NCBI RefSeq assembly: GCF_002264395.1
Contig: NZ_NFVA01000024.1
Coordinates: forward strand, 1-64,000
Source of the DNA: Paenibacillus sp. VTT E-133291
GTDB lineage: Bacteria; Bacillota; Bacilli; Paenibacillales; Paenibacillaceae
DNA length: 64,000 nucleotides
Reading direction: 5' to 3'
Shown: one piece after another, positions 1-8,369 of the stretch
Numbering within the stretch: position 1 is the first letter of the stretch
How the letters are laid out: the number at the start of each line of letters is the position of its first letter
The notes under the pieces: generated by a model
Seen by the model: the letters and a program-made list of their open reading frames with translations, nothing else
The model's database searches: none
What the model was told of the DNA's origin: nothing
Program-made: the position numbers and the translations under genes

Positions 1-763
1 CTGTTGGCGTTGATGTTGGTGCTGCGGTAGAAGTTGGTGTTGCTGTGGCTGAAAGAGTTAGATAGTCGATATTGATATTCCCAGTATCATCCGAGTCATA
101 TTTGTAGGCGATTGAATTATTGCCTGCCTGTAAAGAGAGCGTTTCAGGTTGGTCACCCCATGCATCCCAGCTTGCCAAATTCGCTAAAGTGGTCTGCTTT
201 ACCTTTACACCATTTACATAAATGGAAACGATCTTAGCACTGCCGGACCCATTGGCGTAGTGGAGCGTGGCATTATAGGTACCAGTCGCGGAGGATTGAA
301 CACTAAAGGTGGTTGTTGCTCCTATGGTTGTGTATCCATCCACAAAACCGGTGCCAGTATATCCGGTGTGATTCGTATTTATTTTGGCGCCACCTGACAA
401 GGCTGCGTTCTCAGCTTCGTATTTACCAGCAACCGGGACAACAACCGTCCAGTTCTTCCCTCCGTTGCTATCCCAACTATCTGTCGGGGCCGTAATATGA
501 TAACAATAAATGAGTGTGGCGCCTTCCTGAACATTGAGGTTGGCCGTAAATGTGGTTCCATTTTTAGTCATAACCGTATCGGCAATATCCGTCCAGTTAT
601 TCGTGGTCCAATGCAGTGTTACAGCAGATGCTGTGGAGTTCGTGTAGGAGACTGTATAATCAGTATTGCTGGCTGAAGCCCCGCCGGATAAACCAAATAA
701 ACTAAAAATAAGCGAAAAAATAATCAACCAAGAAACAAACCGCCTAGATTGTTGTCTTCCCAA
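1..763 (-). CDS. Secreted carbohydrate-binding protein, N-terminal part (runs off the window)
   Basis: The reading frame is open from a TTG start at 763, preceded by GAGGAGG at good spacing, to the window edge, giving about 254 residues. It begins with a signal peptide (QSRR, then a hydrophobic stretch ending GGASA). A short beta-rich domain with YTNSTASAVTLHWTT resembles starch-binding CBM25/26-type modules. A second domain starting KYEAENAALSGGAKI, with GYTGTGFVDGY, resembles CBM6/CBM35 sugar-binding modules. A Thr/Pro/Ala linker (ATPTSTAAPTSTPT) then leads off the window, where a catalytic domain would be expected. It probably acts outside the cell on a polysaccharide. Two cre/LacI-type operators lie upstream, which fits catabolite or sugar-specific control. 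The domain families are assigned from motif resemblance only, and the enzyme class cannot be told from this fragment. Confidence 0.75.
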   Translation of the reverse strand, partial: MGRQQSRRFVSWLIIFSLIFSLFGLSGGASASNTDYTVSYTNSTASAVTLHWTTNNWTDIADTVMTKNGTTFTANLNVQEGATLIYCYHITAPTDSWDSNGGKNWTVVVPVAGKYEAENAALSGGAKINTNHTGYTGTGFVDGYTTIGATTTFSVQSSATGTYNATLHYANGSGSAKIVSIYVNGVKVKQTTLANLASWDAWGDQPETLSLQAGNNSIAYKYDSDDTGNINIDYLTLSATATPTSTAAPTSTPT

Positions 764-800
764 GTAAATAACCTCCTCATTATTTAGGTGCAACCACTTG

Positions 801-814
801 TGCAAACGTTTGCA
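801..814. promoter_or_regulatory. LacI/CcpA-type operator (perfect 14-bp palindrome)
   Basis: TGCAAACGTTTGCA is a perfect palindrome with the central CG typical of LacI-family and cre operators. It lies 37 bp upstream of the TTG start at 763, inside the probable leader, a position that would block transcription. Confidence 0.6.
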
Positions 815-884
815 AAAATAAGAAAAAAAGAGACTTTCTAACTTATCAAATCCCTCCTTCAAAGAAAGTATGGAGAAACTTCAT

Positions 885-898
885 TGTATGCGTTTACA
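885..898 (-). promoter_or_regulatory. cre-like site (catabolite response element)
   Basis: On the minus strand it reads TGTAAACGCATACA, one mismatch from the Bacillus cre consensus TGWAARCGYTWNCW. It lies about 120 bp upstream of the secreted carbohydrate-binding gene. The rest of the 764-1119 gap shows no coding sequence. Confidence 0.45.
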
Positions 899-1119
899 AT
901 TAGACCTTTTGAGAAATCCTCAAGTTCCAAATCACTCCATATCAAATGAATTTTCCCTGTTTTTGATTATAGGCTCCAACCTTTTCCAGGTCAATGCATC
1001 TTTTAGGCTAAAAACATAAAAATTTTAAAGTCTAGATATAAAAATACAATCGTTTTCATTCATCAGTTGTTCAAACAAATCAAAATCTTAGACTACCGCT
1101 ATTTAAAGAACTAGGCTAA

Positions 1120-1617
1120 TTATATCGTTGCTGATGAGGAAGAAGCTGCTTGGTCAGCTTTTACACAATCAATTGCAACAACAAACGCAATCATGATTGC
1201 CTCCATCTCCTCATTTAGTATTTGAACCTTGTAGCTATCGCCCCAAGTAAACCACTCCTTGTTCACTTTACCTATGACTACACCGTACTGCAAGACCTGA
1301 AAATCCATGTCCCACCAGTTACCATGTACCTCAATGTCAGCCGCATGAATCGTATAGCGCGCTTTAATGAAAGTAAACTCTTTCTTAATCGTTAACACCT
1401 CTCGACCATTGACCTCAACAAAAAACTTCGGTAAAAAACTAAATACCTTCTTCGTAATAAGTCCGACTTCATCTCTTGTGGTATTCATAATGGAGAACGT
1501 CTTTGGTATTTGCATAAAACTGCCCTCTACATAATAGACATCCTGCTCCTGCTGATTCTTTACCGTAAATTTACCACTTAGACTAAATACCTTCTGCTTT
1601 ATATAAAGTTGCTTCAT
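1120..1617 (-). CDS. LURP-one-related / YxjI family protein
   Basis: This 165-residue protein starts at an ATG behind GAAGGAGG. The pattern MKQLYIKQKVFSLSGKFTVK, then DEVGLITKKVF, YTIHAADIEVHGNWWDMDFQV and VGKVNKEW-like strands, is typical of the LURP-one-related/YxjI fold, a tubby-like 12-stranded barrel. Members are usually 160-170 residues, so the length is right. No catalytic residues are known for the family and its role is unclear; tubby-like proteins bind phospholipids, but that is not shown for bacterial members. The last residues are a serine-rich tail. It stands alone, with no obvious operon partner. Confidence 0.75.
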   Translation of the reverse strand: MKQLYIKQKVFSLSGKFTVKNQQEQDVYYVEGSFMQIPKTFSIMNTTRDEVGLITKKVFSFLPKFFVEVNGREVLTIKKEFTFIKARYTIHAADIEVHGNWWDMDFQVLQYGVVIGKVNKEWFTWGDSYKVQILNEEMEAIMIAFVVAIDCVKADQAASSSSATI

Positions 1618-1720
1618 TCCAATGCCTCCTTCGATATAAGCATATTATTAAAGCGCAGTACTTCCGAAATCAGTTCTCGGGATCATGTACTTTAGTCACC
1701 CATCCGTGTTTGGGATGGTT

Positions 1721-2149
1721 CTAAAACTTCCGTTTATGATACGGAAGACCCAGGCCTTCTTCACAATACTGTTTAAGACTGTACAAAAAAATAGCCCAGT
1801 TATAATTACATAGGCGATAAAATGCGGTTACATTCTCCCAATTCATCTGACGAAAAATGATTGAAGTCTTCCCGTTTTTCTCCTCTAAATTAAAAGAAAT
1901 TGTCGTACCTATCCATTCTGGATCTGAATCAACACATTGCCACAAAATCTTTTTATCGGTAACAAGCTCATCAACTCGCATCTTTGTTAAGCCTTTGCCG
2001 CCGAATCGGAACTCGTTTATACAACCGATCTGATCATTGACTATTAGTTCATTTGTCCATATTTCTGAAAGTCCTTTTGCAGTGGTTAGTGCTTCATATA
2101 CCGTTGAAGCCGGAACATTCACGGTCTGCAAGTGCTCGATATTTGCCAT
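1721..2149 (-). CDS. SRPBCC / AHSA1-like ligand-binding domain protein
   Basis: The protein has about 142 residues. The hydrophobic-cavity START/Bet v1-like (SRPBCC) fold is indicated by VPASTVYEALTTAKGLSEIWT near the N-terminus, the DELVTDKKILWQCVD strand pair, and FNLEEKNGKTSIIFRQMNW followed by the long C-terminal helix (YSLKQYCEEGLG). This is the layout of the AHSA1-related family found widely in Bacillales. An ATG at 2158 also exists, but it sits directly against the AAGGGG ribosome site; the ATG at 2149 is better spaced. The ligand and pathway are not known. It lies next to, but is not clearly transcribed with, the YxjI-like gene. Confidence 0.75.
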   Translation of the reverse strand: MANIEHLQTVNVPASTVYEALTTAKGLSEIWTNELIVNDQIGCINEFRFGGKGLTKMRVDELVTDKKILWQCVDSDPEWIGTTISFNLEEKNGKTSIIFRQMNWENVTAFYRLCNYNWAIFLYSLKQYCEEGLGLPYHKRKF

Positions 2150-2447
2150 ATAGTGCATTCCCCTTTTTCATAAGGATTTAATTTATGTAATTATTTGTAT
2201 GCGAATATTATACCATGGTACGGTTGATTTGATTGCTTAGTCCATAACCTTTGTTAATTTTTTACCATTTGAAAACAAAACATCGATTGTGATTTTTTTC
2301 ATGTGATATATCAGGATTCCAATCCACAGCAAAGGATTCATCACCGAGTTGTTTCATGTTATCTGCTCCTTATAGTTTCCCGCCGATTTCTTATAACGTC
2401 TTATTCACGAAATTACTGAATTATACTGCCTTTTACTTCAATAAAAC

Positions 2448-2473
2448 GGCAGCTGATCCTCTGATCGGCTGCC
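2448..2473 (-). terminator. Probable terminator of the small exported-protein gene
   Basis: The inverted arms GGCAGC and GCTGCC with inner GATC/GATC pairs form a hairpin. On the minus strand it is followed by GTTTTATTG. It lies about 30 bp past the stop at 2504. The rest of the 2150-2503 gap shows no credible gene. Confidence 0.5.
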
Positions 2474-2503
2474 TTCTTGTTGCGATTGAACTATCGTGTC
2501 CCG

Positions 2504-2905
2504 TTAGCGTAATGGATGATTGTTATTTTCGCTACGGATAACACGGAAATCACTCGCTTTATATCCGTCTGTATTAGCTTTGAAAGTAATTTGAACTATA
2601 TCCGAGTTAGAATCTTGTGTCATAACTTTCCCTTCAAGTATGAACTCTTGTTGAGGATAAGAATCCGATTTCCTGATTGGTATGATATGAGCGCCGCCGA
2701 TGAGATAGTTATTACCATATTCTTTTTCAAGTACGCTCATAATTTTAAGACGAAGTTCAAAAATAAGGATCTCATCCAAGCACTCCCGTTGAATGTCGAC
2801 GTTATATTTAGTTGGTGACTCCTCATCGTAAGCTTCAGCACAATCCATTACTGTAAAGTTGGTGACCCCTATTATCAAAATCAAAATTAGACCTCTCCAC
2901 CACAT
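2504..2905 (-). CDS. Small predicted exported protein of unknown function
   Basis: The protein has about 133 residues from the ATG at 2905, which has AGGGG nine bases upstream. The frame also opens from a TTG at 2944, but that has no ribosome site. The N-terminus WWRGLILILIIGVTNFTVM is a signal peptide or membrane anchor. The mature part has an acidic helix (RECLDEILIFELRLKIMSVL), then a strand-rich region with EFILEGKVMTQDSNSDIVQITF. I do not recognise the family with confidence. It probably faces the outside of the membrane. No functional neighbours help. Confidence 0.55.
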   Translation of the reverse strand: MWWRGLILILIIGVTNFTVMDCAEAYDEESPTKYNVDIQRECLDEILIFELRLKIMSVLEKEYGNNYLIGGAHIIPIRKSDSYPQQEFILEGKVMTQDSNSDIVQITFKANTDGYKASDFRVIRSENNNHPLR

Positions 2906-3054
2906 GAGAAATAACCCCTGTCTATTTTTGGTTATTTTCCCCAATCGATTATTAAACTATCCTACCCGTTGGCATAACATTAACATAGCATACTGATACA
3001 TAGGTTCTATTCATCAAATGAATATAGAAGAATCAATTAGTGAAGGACGATTCT

Positions 3055-3098
3055 ATAAAAAATGGAGTTACATATTAGTTATCTAATACGTAACTCCA
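3055..3098 (-). terminator. Rho-independent terminator after the isochorismatase-like pseudogene
   Basis: TGGAGTTAC pairs with GTAACTCCA (9 bp) and is followed on the minus strand by TTTTTTATAG. Confidence 0.7.
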
Positions 3099-3129
3099 CT
3101 TATTATCATTAGCTTCTATTAGTAGAATC

Positions 3130-3630
3130 TCAAGCAATGGTCTCCATTAAAAATTCGATCACCGGGTAAGAGATCATATGCCGATCACGGTAAATCGAAG
3201 TAATTGCCTCTGGCTGTGTGCTAAGGACACCCTTTTGTAGAATGGCTGCTTGAAAACCTCTTTCTTGTGCACCGTTAATAGTAAAGGTTACGCAATGTTC
3301 TGCGGCGAATCCCGCAACGATGATGAATTCAACACCATGTTCACGTAGCAGTTGTTCCAAATCCGTTTTCCAAAAAGCATTAGAGAATTCTTTCGCCATC
3401 TGGATATCCGTGGGTGCAACTGTAATTTACGGTATACTATTTCTAGCTTCTGGATCCGTATCTGTATTCGCCCCTTCCATGTCTTGTATATGGATAACGA
3501 TTTGGTCCTTCGCACGAAGTAACCCAGACACATGATTAATATATTCACAAGCCTCACTTACATTTAATCTCTCCATATGATCGTGTAAGAAAAGGTTTTG
3601 CATATCAATAATTAGGAATCCGATTTTTAT
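3130..3630 (-). pseudogene. Isochorismatase-family cysteine hydrolase, broken by start-codon loss and an in-frame stop
   Basis: Read straight through, one frame gives a 166-codon isochorismatase-family protein. It has IGFLIIDMQN at the N-terminus (catalytic Asp), QMAKEFSNAFWKTDLEQLL in the middle (catalytic Lys) and IIVAGFAAEHCV with the nucleophile Cys. The frame is interrupted by TAA at 3427-3429 (codon 68). The expected start MKIGFLIIDM has ATA at 3628-3630 instead of ATG, nine bases from a GAGAGGGG ribosome site. The length matches the family, so these are two point lesions rather than a deletion. A short piece from the ATG at 3399 could still be translated but would lack the catalytic Asp. 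Sequencing error cannot be excluded, though two independent errors are unlikely. Confidence 0.8.
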
Positions 3631-3730
3631 TTTGAACTACCCCTCTCAGAACAAATATAGTTTCTATATTAATCTGGATGTAGATTCAGCTCAAGGGAAT
3701 AAATGAATTAGACGATTTTGTACAATAGCA

Positions 3731-4636
3731 TCATATGTTACGCCACGCCTCTTCATTTAGTTCGTTATTAATGCCGACCCCAGCTAAGGAGCCCATAGAA
3801 GCGGCAATAATGGCTTGATGAAGATGTGTTGTTGCATCACCGGCACTATAAACGCCTGGAACGTTCGTTTTACCGAGATTATCGATGATTACTGTTCCTG
3901 TTTCTGTGAATTCACAACCAAGGGCTTGTGGCAAATCCGACCCGATCATAAGCTTCGGTCTAAAAAATATCCCCGTACATACTATGCTAATACCATCCTT
4001 CAACACAACTTGCTGCACCATGCCATTGTCAGATTCGATCGACTGAATCGGTGAGTCATAGACAGGAATGTTATGTTGATTTAGCTCTTCGCGTTGTGCA
4101 TCCGTCAAGTCATCAGATCCATTAGTACATATGGTTATCTTTTTCGTCCAACCAGATAACACTCGGGCCATATGCGTTGCATCGGCTCCCTTAACAATTA
4201 CGACAAGAGGCTGATCTCTTAGTTCCCATCCATCACAATAGGGGCAGATAAAGGCGCTTTTACCATATACGTCTGTGAGTCCCTTAATATCCAACGGGAG
4301 GTCTTTCATCCCTATGGCGAAGAGCACCTTTTTACTTTGAAAGGTCTGACCCTGAACCGTCTTAATTTGAAAATCACCATCGGTTCCCGTAATCGATATG
4401 GCGGTATCTTCCGCAAAAGTAACGGAGTGATAGGCACTAATCTGCTCCTTCGCAATTCTCCTGAATTCGCTTGGACTTATAGAATCTCTAGTAAGAAAGC
4501 CATGCGTTTCTCGAGTCACCCTATTACGTGCGCGACCTTCATCAATCACAACCACACTTTTTCTTGCCCTGCCTAGCACCAGAGCAGCATTTAGACCTGC
4601 CGGTCCTCCACCGATAATTACACAATCATGAGTCAT
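3731..4636 (-). CDS. Thioredoxin-reductase-like FAD/NAD(P)-dependent oxidoreductase
   Basis: The start is the ATG at 4636, seven bases after GGGAG; the frame extends to a TTG at 4660 without better support. The protein has about 301 residues. The N-terminal FAD-binding motif is CVIIGGGPAGLNAALVLG. A CPYCDGWE pair of cysteines sits at the position of the thioredoxin reductase redox centre. The second nucleotide-binding region is atypical (VVIVKGADATHMARVL). A C-terminal GVYSAGDATT motif binds the flavin. This fits the class-II pyridine nucleotide-disulphide reductases of about 300 residues. The poor NAD(P)H motif suggests a specialised member rather than housekeeping TrxB. The electron acceptor is unknown. 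Confidence 0.85.
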   Translation of the reverse strand: MTHDCVIIGGGPAGLNAALVLGRARKSVVVIDEGRARNRVTRETHGFLTRDSISPSEFRRIAKEQISAYHSVTFAEDTAISITGTDGDFQIKTVQGQTFQSKKVLFAIGMKDLPLDIKGLTDVYGKSAFICPYCDGWELRDQPLVVIVKGADATHMARVLSGWTKKITICTNGSDDLTDAQREELNQHNIPVYDSPIQSIESDNGMVQQVVLKDGISIVCTGIFFRPKLMIGSDLPQALGCEFTETGTVIIDNLGKTNVPGVYSAGDATTHLHQAIIAASMGSLAGVGINNELNEEAWRNI

Positions 4637-4844
4637 CCTAATTCTCCCTTTCGCTTTCAATTTATATTAAAGATATTAGAGACTTACGTTATCCATTATG
4701 GATTTAAAAAAAGAACACTCCATAATCAGGAATATTACACTCGAATCTTTAATTAAAGACTTTATGAATCTATAATAACTTCAATAAATCTAAAAGGCAA
4801 GGATTTTTCTATTTAATCATTGCCCTCTTGGAATCCCAGCTAGA

Positions 4845-5678
4845 TTACCGCAAAAGTGTAGTAGCCCATAAAAACAGCTTGTTGTCAGGATTAACAAATC
4901 CCTTTTTATTTTTATCTAATGTCGATATTTGTTTCATTTCCTCATCAGATAAACTAAAATCAAAAATTTCCAGATTCGCCTTTAATCTTGCAGGATTAAC
5001 CGATTTGGGAATAACTCCAACATTGCGCTCAATGTTCCACCTTAACATAACTTGAGCCGTTGTTTTACCGTGTCTTTCAGCAATGCTTGTTAATATAGGG
5101 TTATCGAATAAATCTTTATTTCCATGTCCAAAAGGACTCCACGCTACATGTTGGATATTCTTATTCACCATATAATTATGCAAATCGGGCTGCTGTAAAA
5201 ACGGATTCGTATGAATTTGATTTACAGCAGGGACTATTGAGCCATGCTTCAATACATCACTCAGGTGCATTTGTTCAAAGTTAGACACACCAATGGCTCT
5301 AATTTTACCCTCTTTGTACAATTCCTCTAATATCAACCAGCTCTCAACATATTTCGGGGATGGCCAATGGATCAAATAAAGATCTATATAATCTGTTCCC
5401 AGTTTTTTCAAACTCATTTCAAAAGCCTGTTTCGTTCTTTTACCATGATCTGAATTCCACAGCTTTGTTGTAATAAATATATCCTTTCGATTTACACCTG
5501 ATTTTTTAATTGTACTTGCAACAAGTTCCTCATTATGATAAAAAGCGGCGGTATCAATATGCCTATATCCATTTCTCAATGCCCAAATGATTGCATCTTC
5601 GTGTTCATTTTTCATTTGGTATACACCCAATCCGACTTTCGGTAACAAAACTCCATTATTTAACAAGTAATTTTCCAA
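4845..5678 (-). CDS. Aldo/keto reductase
   Basis: This 277-residue TIM-barrel oxidoreductase has the AKR signatures GYRHIDTAAFYHNE (Asp and Tyr of the tetrad), ITTKLWN (Lys) and DLYLIHWPSP (His). The C-terminal cofactor-binding segment is GVIPKSVNPARLKANLEIFDF. The family reduces aldehydes and ketones with NADPH and is closest in look to Bacillus YvgN/YtbE enzymes. The start is a TTG eight bases after GGGAGG. It follows the TetR gene by about 40 bp on the same strand, so the two form a likely operon and the regulator probably senses a reactive carbonyl or other toxic substrate. That link is inference. Confidence 0.9.
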   Translation of the reverse strand: MENYLLNNGVLLPKVGLGVYQMKNEHEDAIIWALRNGYRHIDTAAFYHNEELVASTIKKSGVNRKDIFITTKLWNSDHGKRTKQAFEMSLKKLGTDYIDLYLIHWPSPKYVESWLILEELYKEGKIRAIGVSNFEQMHLSDVLKHGSIVPAVNQIHTNPFLQQPDLHNYMVNKNIQHVAWSPFGHGNKDLFDNPILTSIAERHGKTTAQVMLRWNIERNVGVIPKSVNPARLKANLEIFDFSLSDEEMKQISTLDKNKKGFVNPDNKLFLWATTLLR

Positions 5679-5719
5679 AGAATAATCCTCCCATACACTA
5701 TTATTTTATATCAGCAGAG

Positions 5720-6286
5720 TCAGTCGATTCTGATAGCATTCCAGCAGCTTCGTTCTATTCCTTGAATAAGCTCTGGTGTCTCAATTATTTTTCCATGTTG
5801 AATTTCTTTGAAGAAGCTAACAAATGCGCCATAAACAATACAGATTAATGCATTTGAAGGAAGCGAGCTGAACACCTCTCTCTCTTTGCCACTTTCTATG
5901 ATTGCGACTAAAAAATTCATAAATCCATCAAACACGCTCCGGCTCTTCTCATTTAAATAATATGACTCTGCATGTGAATCTATAAATAGCAGCGCGTATA
6001 TATTGCTTTTTGCAAATCCGACCATTTGATAAAACACATGGCGAAATTGCTCACGAATTTCATTTGAGTTTGGAAAATCAGTTTTAATGGTCTCTGAAAA
6101 CTCCATCACTACTTTTTGAAACAATGAATTAACTAGTGACTCTTTACTTTCAAAATATCGATAAATTGTTCCCGCTCCTACTTTTGCCGCTTCCGCAATC
6201 ATTGGAACAGTCGTTCCATCATAACCTCTTTCTGCAAATAATTTTAAAGCCGCTTTATAAATTTCCTCTTCCTTGTTTGTAGACAA
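5720..6286 (-). CDS. TetR/AcrR family transcriptional regulator
   Basis: The protein has about 188 residues. The N-terminal helix-turn-helix reads AALKLFAERGYDGTTVPMIA followed by AAKVGAGTIYRYFESKESLV, a textbook TetR DNA-binding domain. The C-terminal helical ligand domain is divergent. The frame opens at a GTG (6295), but that overlaps the AAGGAGAGG ribosome site; a TTG at 6286 has eight-base spacing and is preferred. A perfect 18-bp palindrome sits just upstream over the transcription start, so autoregulation is very likely. The aldo/keto reductase follows in the same direction. Confidence 0.88.
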   Translation of the reverse strand: MSTNKEEEIYKAALKLFAERGYDGTTVPMIAEAAKVGAGTIYRYFESKESLVNSLFQKVVMEFSETIKTDFPNSNEIREQFRHVFYQMVGFAKSNIYALLFIDSHAESYYLNEKSRSVFDGFMNFLVAIIESGKEREVFSSLPSNALICIVYGAFVSFFKEIQHGKIIETPELIQGIERSCWNAIRID

Positions 6287-6308
6287 TAAGAACACCTCTC
6301 CTTCTTGC

Positions 6309-6326
6309 GGAATGAATATTCATTCC
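6309..6326. promoter_or_regulatory. Operator for the adjacent TetR regulator (perfect 18-bp palindrome)
   Basis: GGAATGAATATTCATTCC is a perfect palindrome of the kind bound by TetR-family dimers. It lies 23 bp upstream of the preferred TTG start and immediately downstream of the predicted -10 box, so a bound regulator would block initiation. Confidence 0.8.
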
Positions 6327-6331
6327 TCTTC

Positions 6332-6360
6332 ACAATAAAACTCCTTTATAAAAAAAGCAA
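6332..6360 (-). promoter_or_regulatory. Sigma-A-type promoter of the tetR-aldo/keto reductase operon
   Basis: On the minus strand, TTGCTT (6355-6360) and TATTGT (6332-6337) are separated by exactly 17 bp and are followed directly by the palindromic operator. Confidence 0.6.
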
Positions 6361-6408
6361 TCAAAATATTAGAATTTTTTTCCTATAATTTAAAGATGAA
6401 AAGACAAA

Positions 6409-6447
6409 TAAGGATGTCTCTGAAGTATTTGCTTCAAGACATCCTTA
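6409..6447 (-). terminator. Terminator of the sugar-uptake/GH43 operon
   Basis: TAAGGATGTCT pairs with AGACATCCTTA, with an inner TGAAG/CTTCA stem. On the minus strand it is followed by a T-rich tract (TTTGTCTTTTC). It lies 50 bp past the GH43 stop. Confidence 0.75.
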
Positions 6448-6496
6448 AGTACAATTTCATAATAAGCCCTATCAATAAGGGATGCTGTACTTTCAA

Positions 6497-7462
6497 TTAG
6501 AGCACTACCGGCCGGATTCTGCCGTCTTCCTCATAATGAAGCTCCGTAAATTTCATACTGCGTTTATGGTCCACACCGCCAGACAGCGATGCGTCATGAT
6601 AGAACAAATACCATTTCTCGTTAAATTCCACAATAGAATGATGGGTCGTCCAGCCAATGACTGGATTCAGGATCGTTCCTTGGAAGACAAAGGGTCCGCA
6701 AGGCTTGTCACTCACCGCATAGACGATCTTATGGGTTGTGCCAGTAGAGTATGAGAGATAGTATTTCCCTTTATACTTGTGCATCCATGGACCCTCGAAG
6801 TATCTCCTGTCTTCATCACCCGCAAGGATTAATTTCCCTTCTTCATCAATAATGGTGATCTCCTGAGGATCAGATTTGAATGTCAGCATGTCTTCACTCA
6901 GCTCACCCACCCAAGGACCGTAAGCCGGTTCCTCTGGGCCCTTTTCTACCGCATCTTGTTGAAAAATACCGTCTTGCCACTTTTCTAATTGTCCGCCCCA
7001 TAAGCCTCCAAAATACATGTAGCCTCTTTCGTCCTCGTCCACGAATACGGCTGGATCAATGCTGAAGCTCCCTTTGATATAGCTTTCTTGAGCCTGGAAA
7101 GGACCAGACGGAGAAGTTGACGTAGCCACTCCGATACGGAAAATCCCCTCCTTGTCACGGGCCGGGAAAAACAAATAATACGTCCCCTGCCGGTACGCGG
7201 CATCGGGCGCCCACATTTGCTTCGAAGCCCAAGGCACATCCCGAAGATGAAGTGCCTCTCCGTGATCTACACAGGGAGATGTAGGATCTTCCAAGGAAAA
7301 CACATGATAATCTTCCATTGCATACTGGTCACCATTATCATTCGTAGGTCCATCATGGTCGATATCATGGGATGGGTAAATATACAGCTTGCCCTCAAAT
7401 ACATGAGCGGAGGGATCGGCTGTATAGAGATGGGTAACTAACGGTTCATTTTTTGTGGCCAT
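6497..7462 (-). CDS. Glycoside hydrolase family 43 enzyme (arabinofuranosidase/xylosidase type), cytoplasmic
   Basis: The start is MATKNEP at 7462, seven bases after GGAGGAGAG, giving 321 residues; an upstream ATG at 7534 lies inside the permease gene and lacks a ribosome site. GH43 five-bladed propeller signatures are present. ADPSAHVFEGKLYIYPSHD carries the catalytic base Asp, FSIDPAVFVDEDERGYMYFGG the pKa-modulating Asp, and YFEGPWMHKYKGKYYLSYS the general-acid Glu. There is no signal peptide, so it acts inside the cell, probably on arabinose- or xylose-containing oligosaccharides brought in by the ABC importer encoded just upstream. The exact substrate cannot be read from sequence. Confidence 0.9.
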   Translation of the reverse strand: MATKNEPLVTHLYTADPSAHVFEGKLYIYPSHDIDHDGPTNDNGDQYAMEDYHVFSLEDPTSPCVDHGEALHLRDVPWASKQMWAPDAAYRQGTYYLFFPARDKEGIFRIGVATSTSPSGPFQAQESYIKGSFSIDPAVFVDEDERGYMYFGGLWGGQLEKWQDGIFQQDAVEKGPEEPAYGPWVGELSEDMLTFKSDPQEITIIDEEGKLILAGDEDRRYFEGPWMHKYKGKYYLSYSTGTTHKIVYAVSDKPCGPFVFQGTILNPVIGWTTHHSIVEFNEKWYLFYHDASLSGGVDHKRSMKFTELHYEEDGRIRPVVL

Positions 7463-7514
7463 AATAGGACTCTCCTCCTGATTGAGATTACTTATTTGAA
7501 GCCAGAAGCCAATG

Positions 7515-8369
7515 TTATTCTTTGACGCCACCAAGCGCTACGCCGGCGATAATATATCTGGATAACAAGAAGTAAACCACAAAGAGCGGTAAAGCCGTCA
7601 AAGCCAGACCCATATAGATCGAGCCGAACTCCGTTTTGTAGATATCACCTCGGAGCAAGCTGACCATGATTGGCATAGTATATTTCTCCTTCTGTGTCAG
7701 CAATATCAGCGGCATGAACAGGTTGTTCCAGTTAGCCACAAAGGCAAAAATGGCCTGTGTTGCAACTGCCGGCATCATCAGCGGTAAGATAATCCGGTTG
7801 AAAGTGAAGAATTCACCTGACCCATCTACGCGCGCAGCTTCCACGATCTCTATCGACAGAGTTGCGAGCAAGTATTGGCGCATGAAGAACACCACCGCCG
7901 GCGCAGCAATTGCTGGTAGAATCAGCGGGAGAAAATTATTGGTCCAATGTAATTTATACATGAACTGATAGAATCCGATGGCGCTTGCCTGGGAAGGAAT
8001 CATCATCACGCACATGATGAAGGTAAAGAATGGCCCCCGTAGCTTCCAGCTGTAAGTCACCAGCCCATAGGCCGCCAAAGACGAGAAATAGACCGTGCAG
8101 AGGGTTGCAGAACTGGCGATAATGAATGAATTCATGAAACCTTGAAGCGGATCAAAGCTCTTGTCGAGCAGTACTCGCAGATTGCTCATCATGTGGCTCG
8201 AAGGAAGCAGTGAAAGACCACCTTGGATTTCCGGTGTAGAGCGCGTGGCATTTACAAACATGATCCAAAACGGCAGGATACTGAGCACCGCCAAAGAGAT
8301 GCAAACCACATAGATAATCGTCTTGTTGATCTTTCGGTTAACGGTCCCGCTTTTCTGATTATTTGCCAT
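7515..8369 (-). CDS. Sugar ABC transporter permease, MalG/AraQ type
   Basis: This 284-residue inner-membrane protein has six hydrophobic segments. The permease EAA loop EIVEAARVDGSGEFFTFNRIILPLM is at about residues 172-196 and couples to the ATPase. The N-terminus is basic and cytoplasmic. It overlaps the preceding permease gene by 11 bp, so the two are translationally coupled. The operon has no ATPase gene, as usual for carbohydrate uptake type-1 systems of this lineage, which share one MsmX-type ATPase. Confidence 0.93.
   Translation of the reverse strand: MANNQKSGTVNRKINKTIIYVVCISLAVLSILPFWIMFVNATRSTPEIQGGLSLLPSSHMMSNLRVLLDKSFDPLQGFMNSFIIASSATLCTVYFSSLAAYGLVTYSWKLRGPFFTFIMCVMMIPSQASAIGFYQFMYKLHWTNNFLPLILPAIAAPAVVFFMRQYLLATLSIEIVEAARVDGSGEFFTFNRIILPLMMPAVATQAIFAFVANWNNLFMPLILLTQKEKYTMPIMVSLLRGDIYKTEFGSIYMGLALTALPLFVVYFLLSRYIIAGVALGGVKE

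Noticed and set aside
313..495. Short plus-strand frame inside the first gene
   Set aside because: It lies opposite the secreted carbohydrate-binding gene, which has a signal peptide and domains. It is a shadow frame.
3288..3557. 89-codon minus-strand frame overlapping the isochorismatase-like gene
   Set aside because: It is in a different frame. The family motifs lie in the frame interrupted at 3427-3429.
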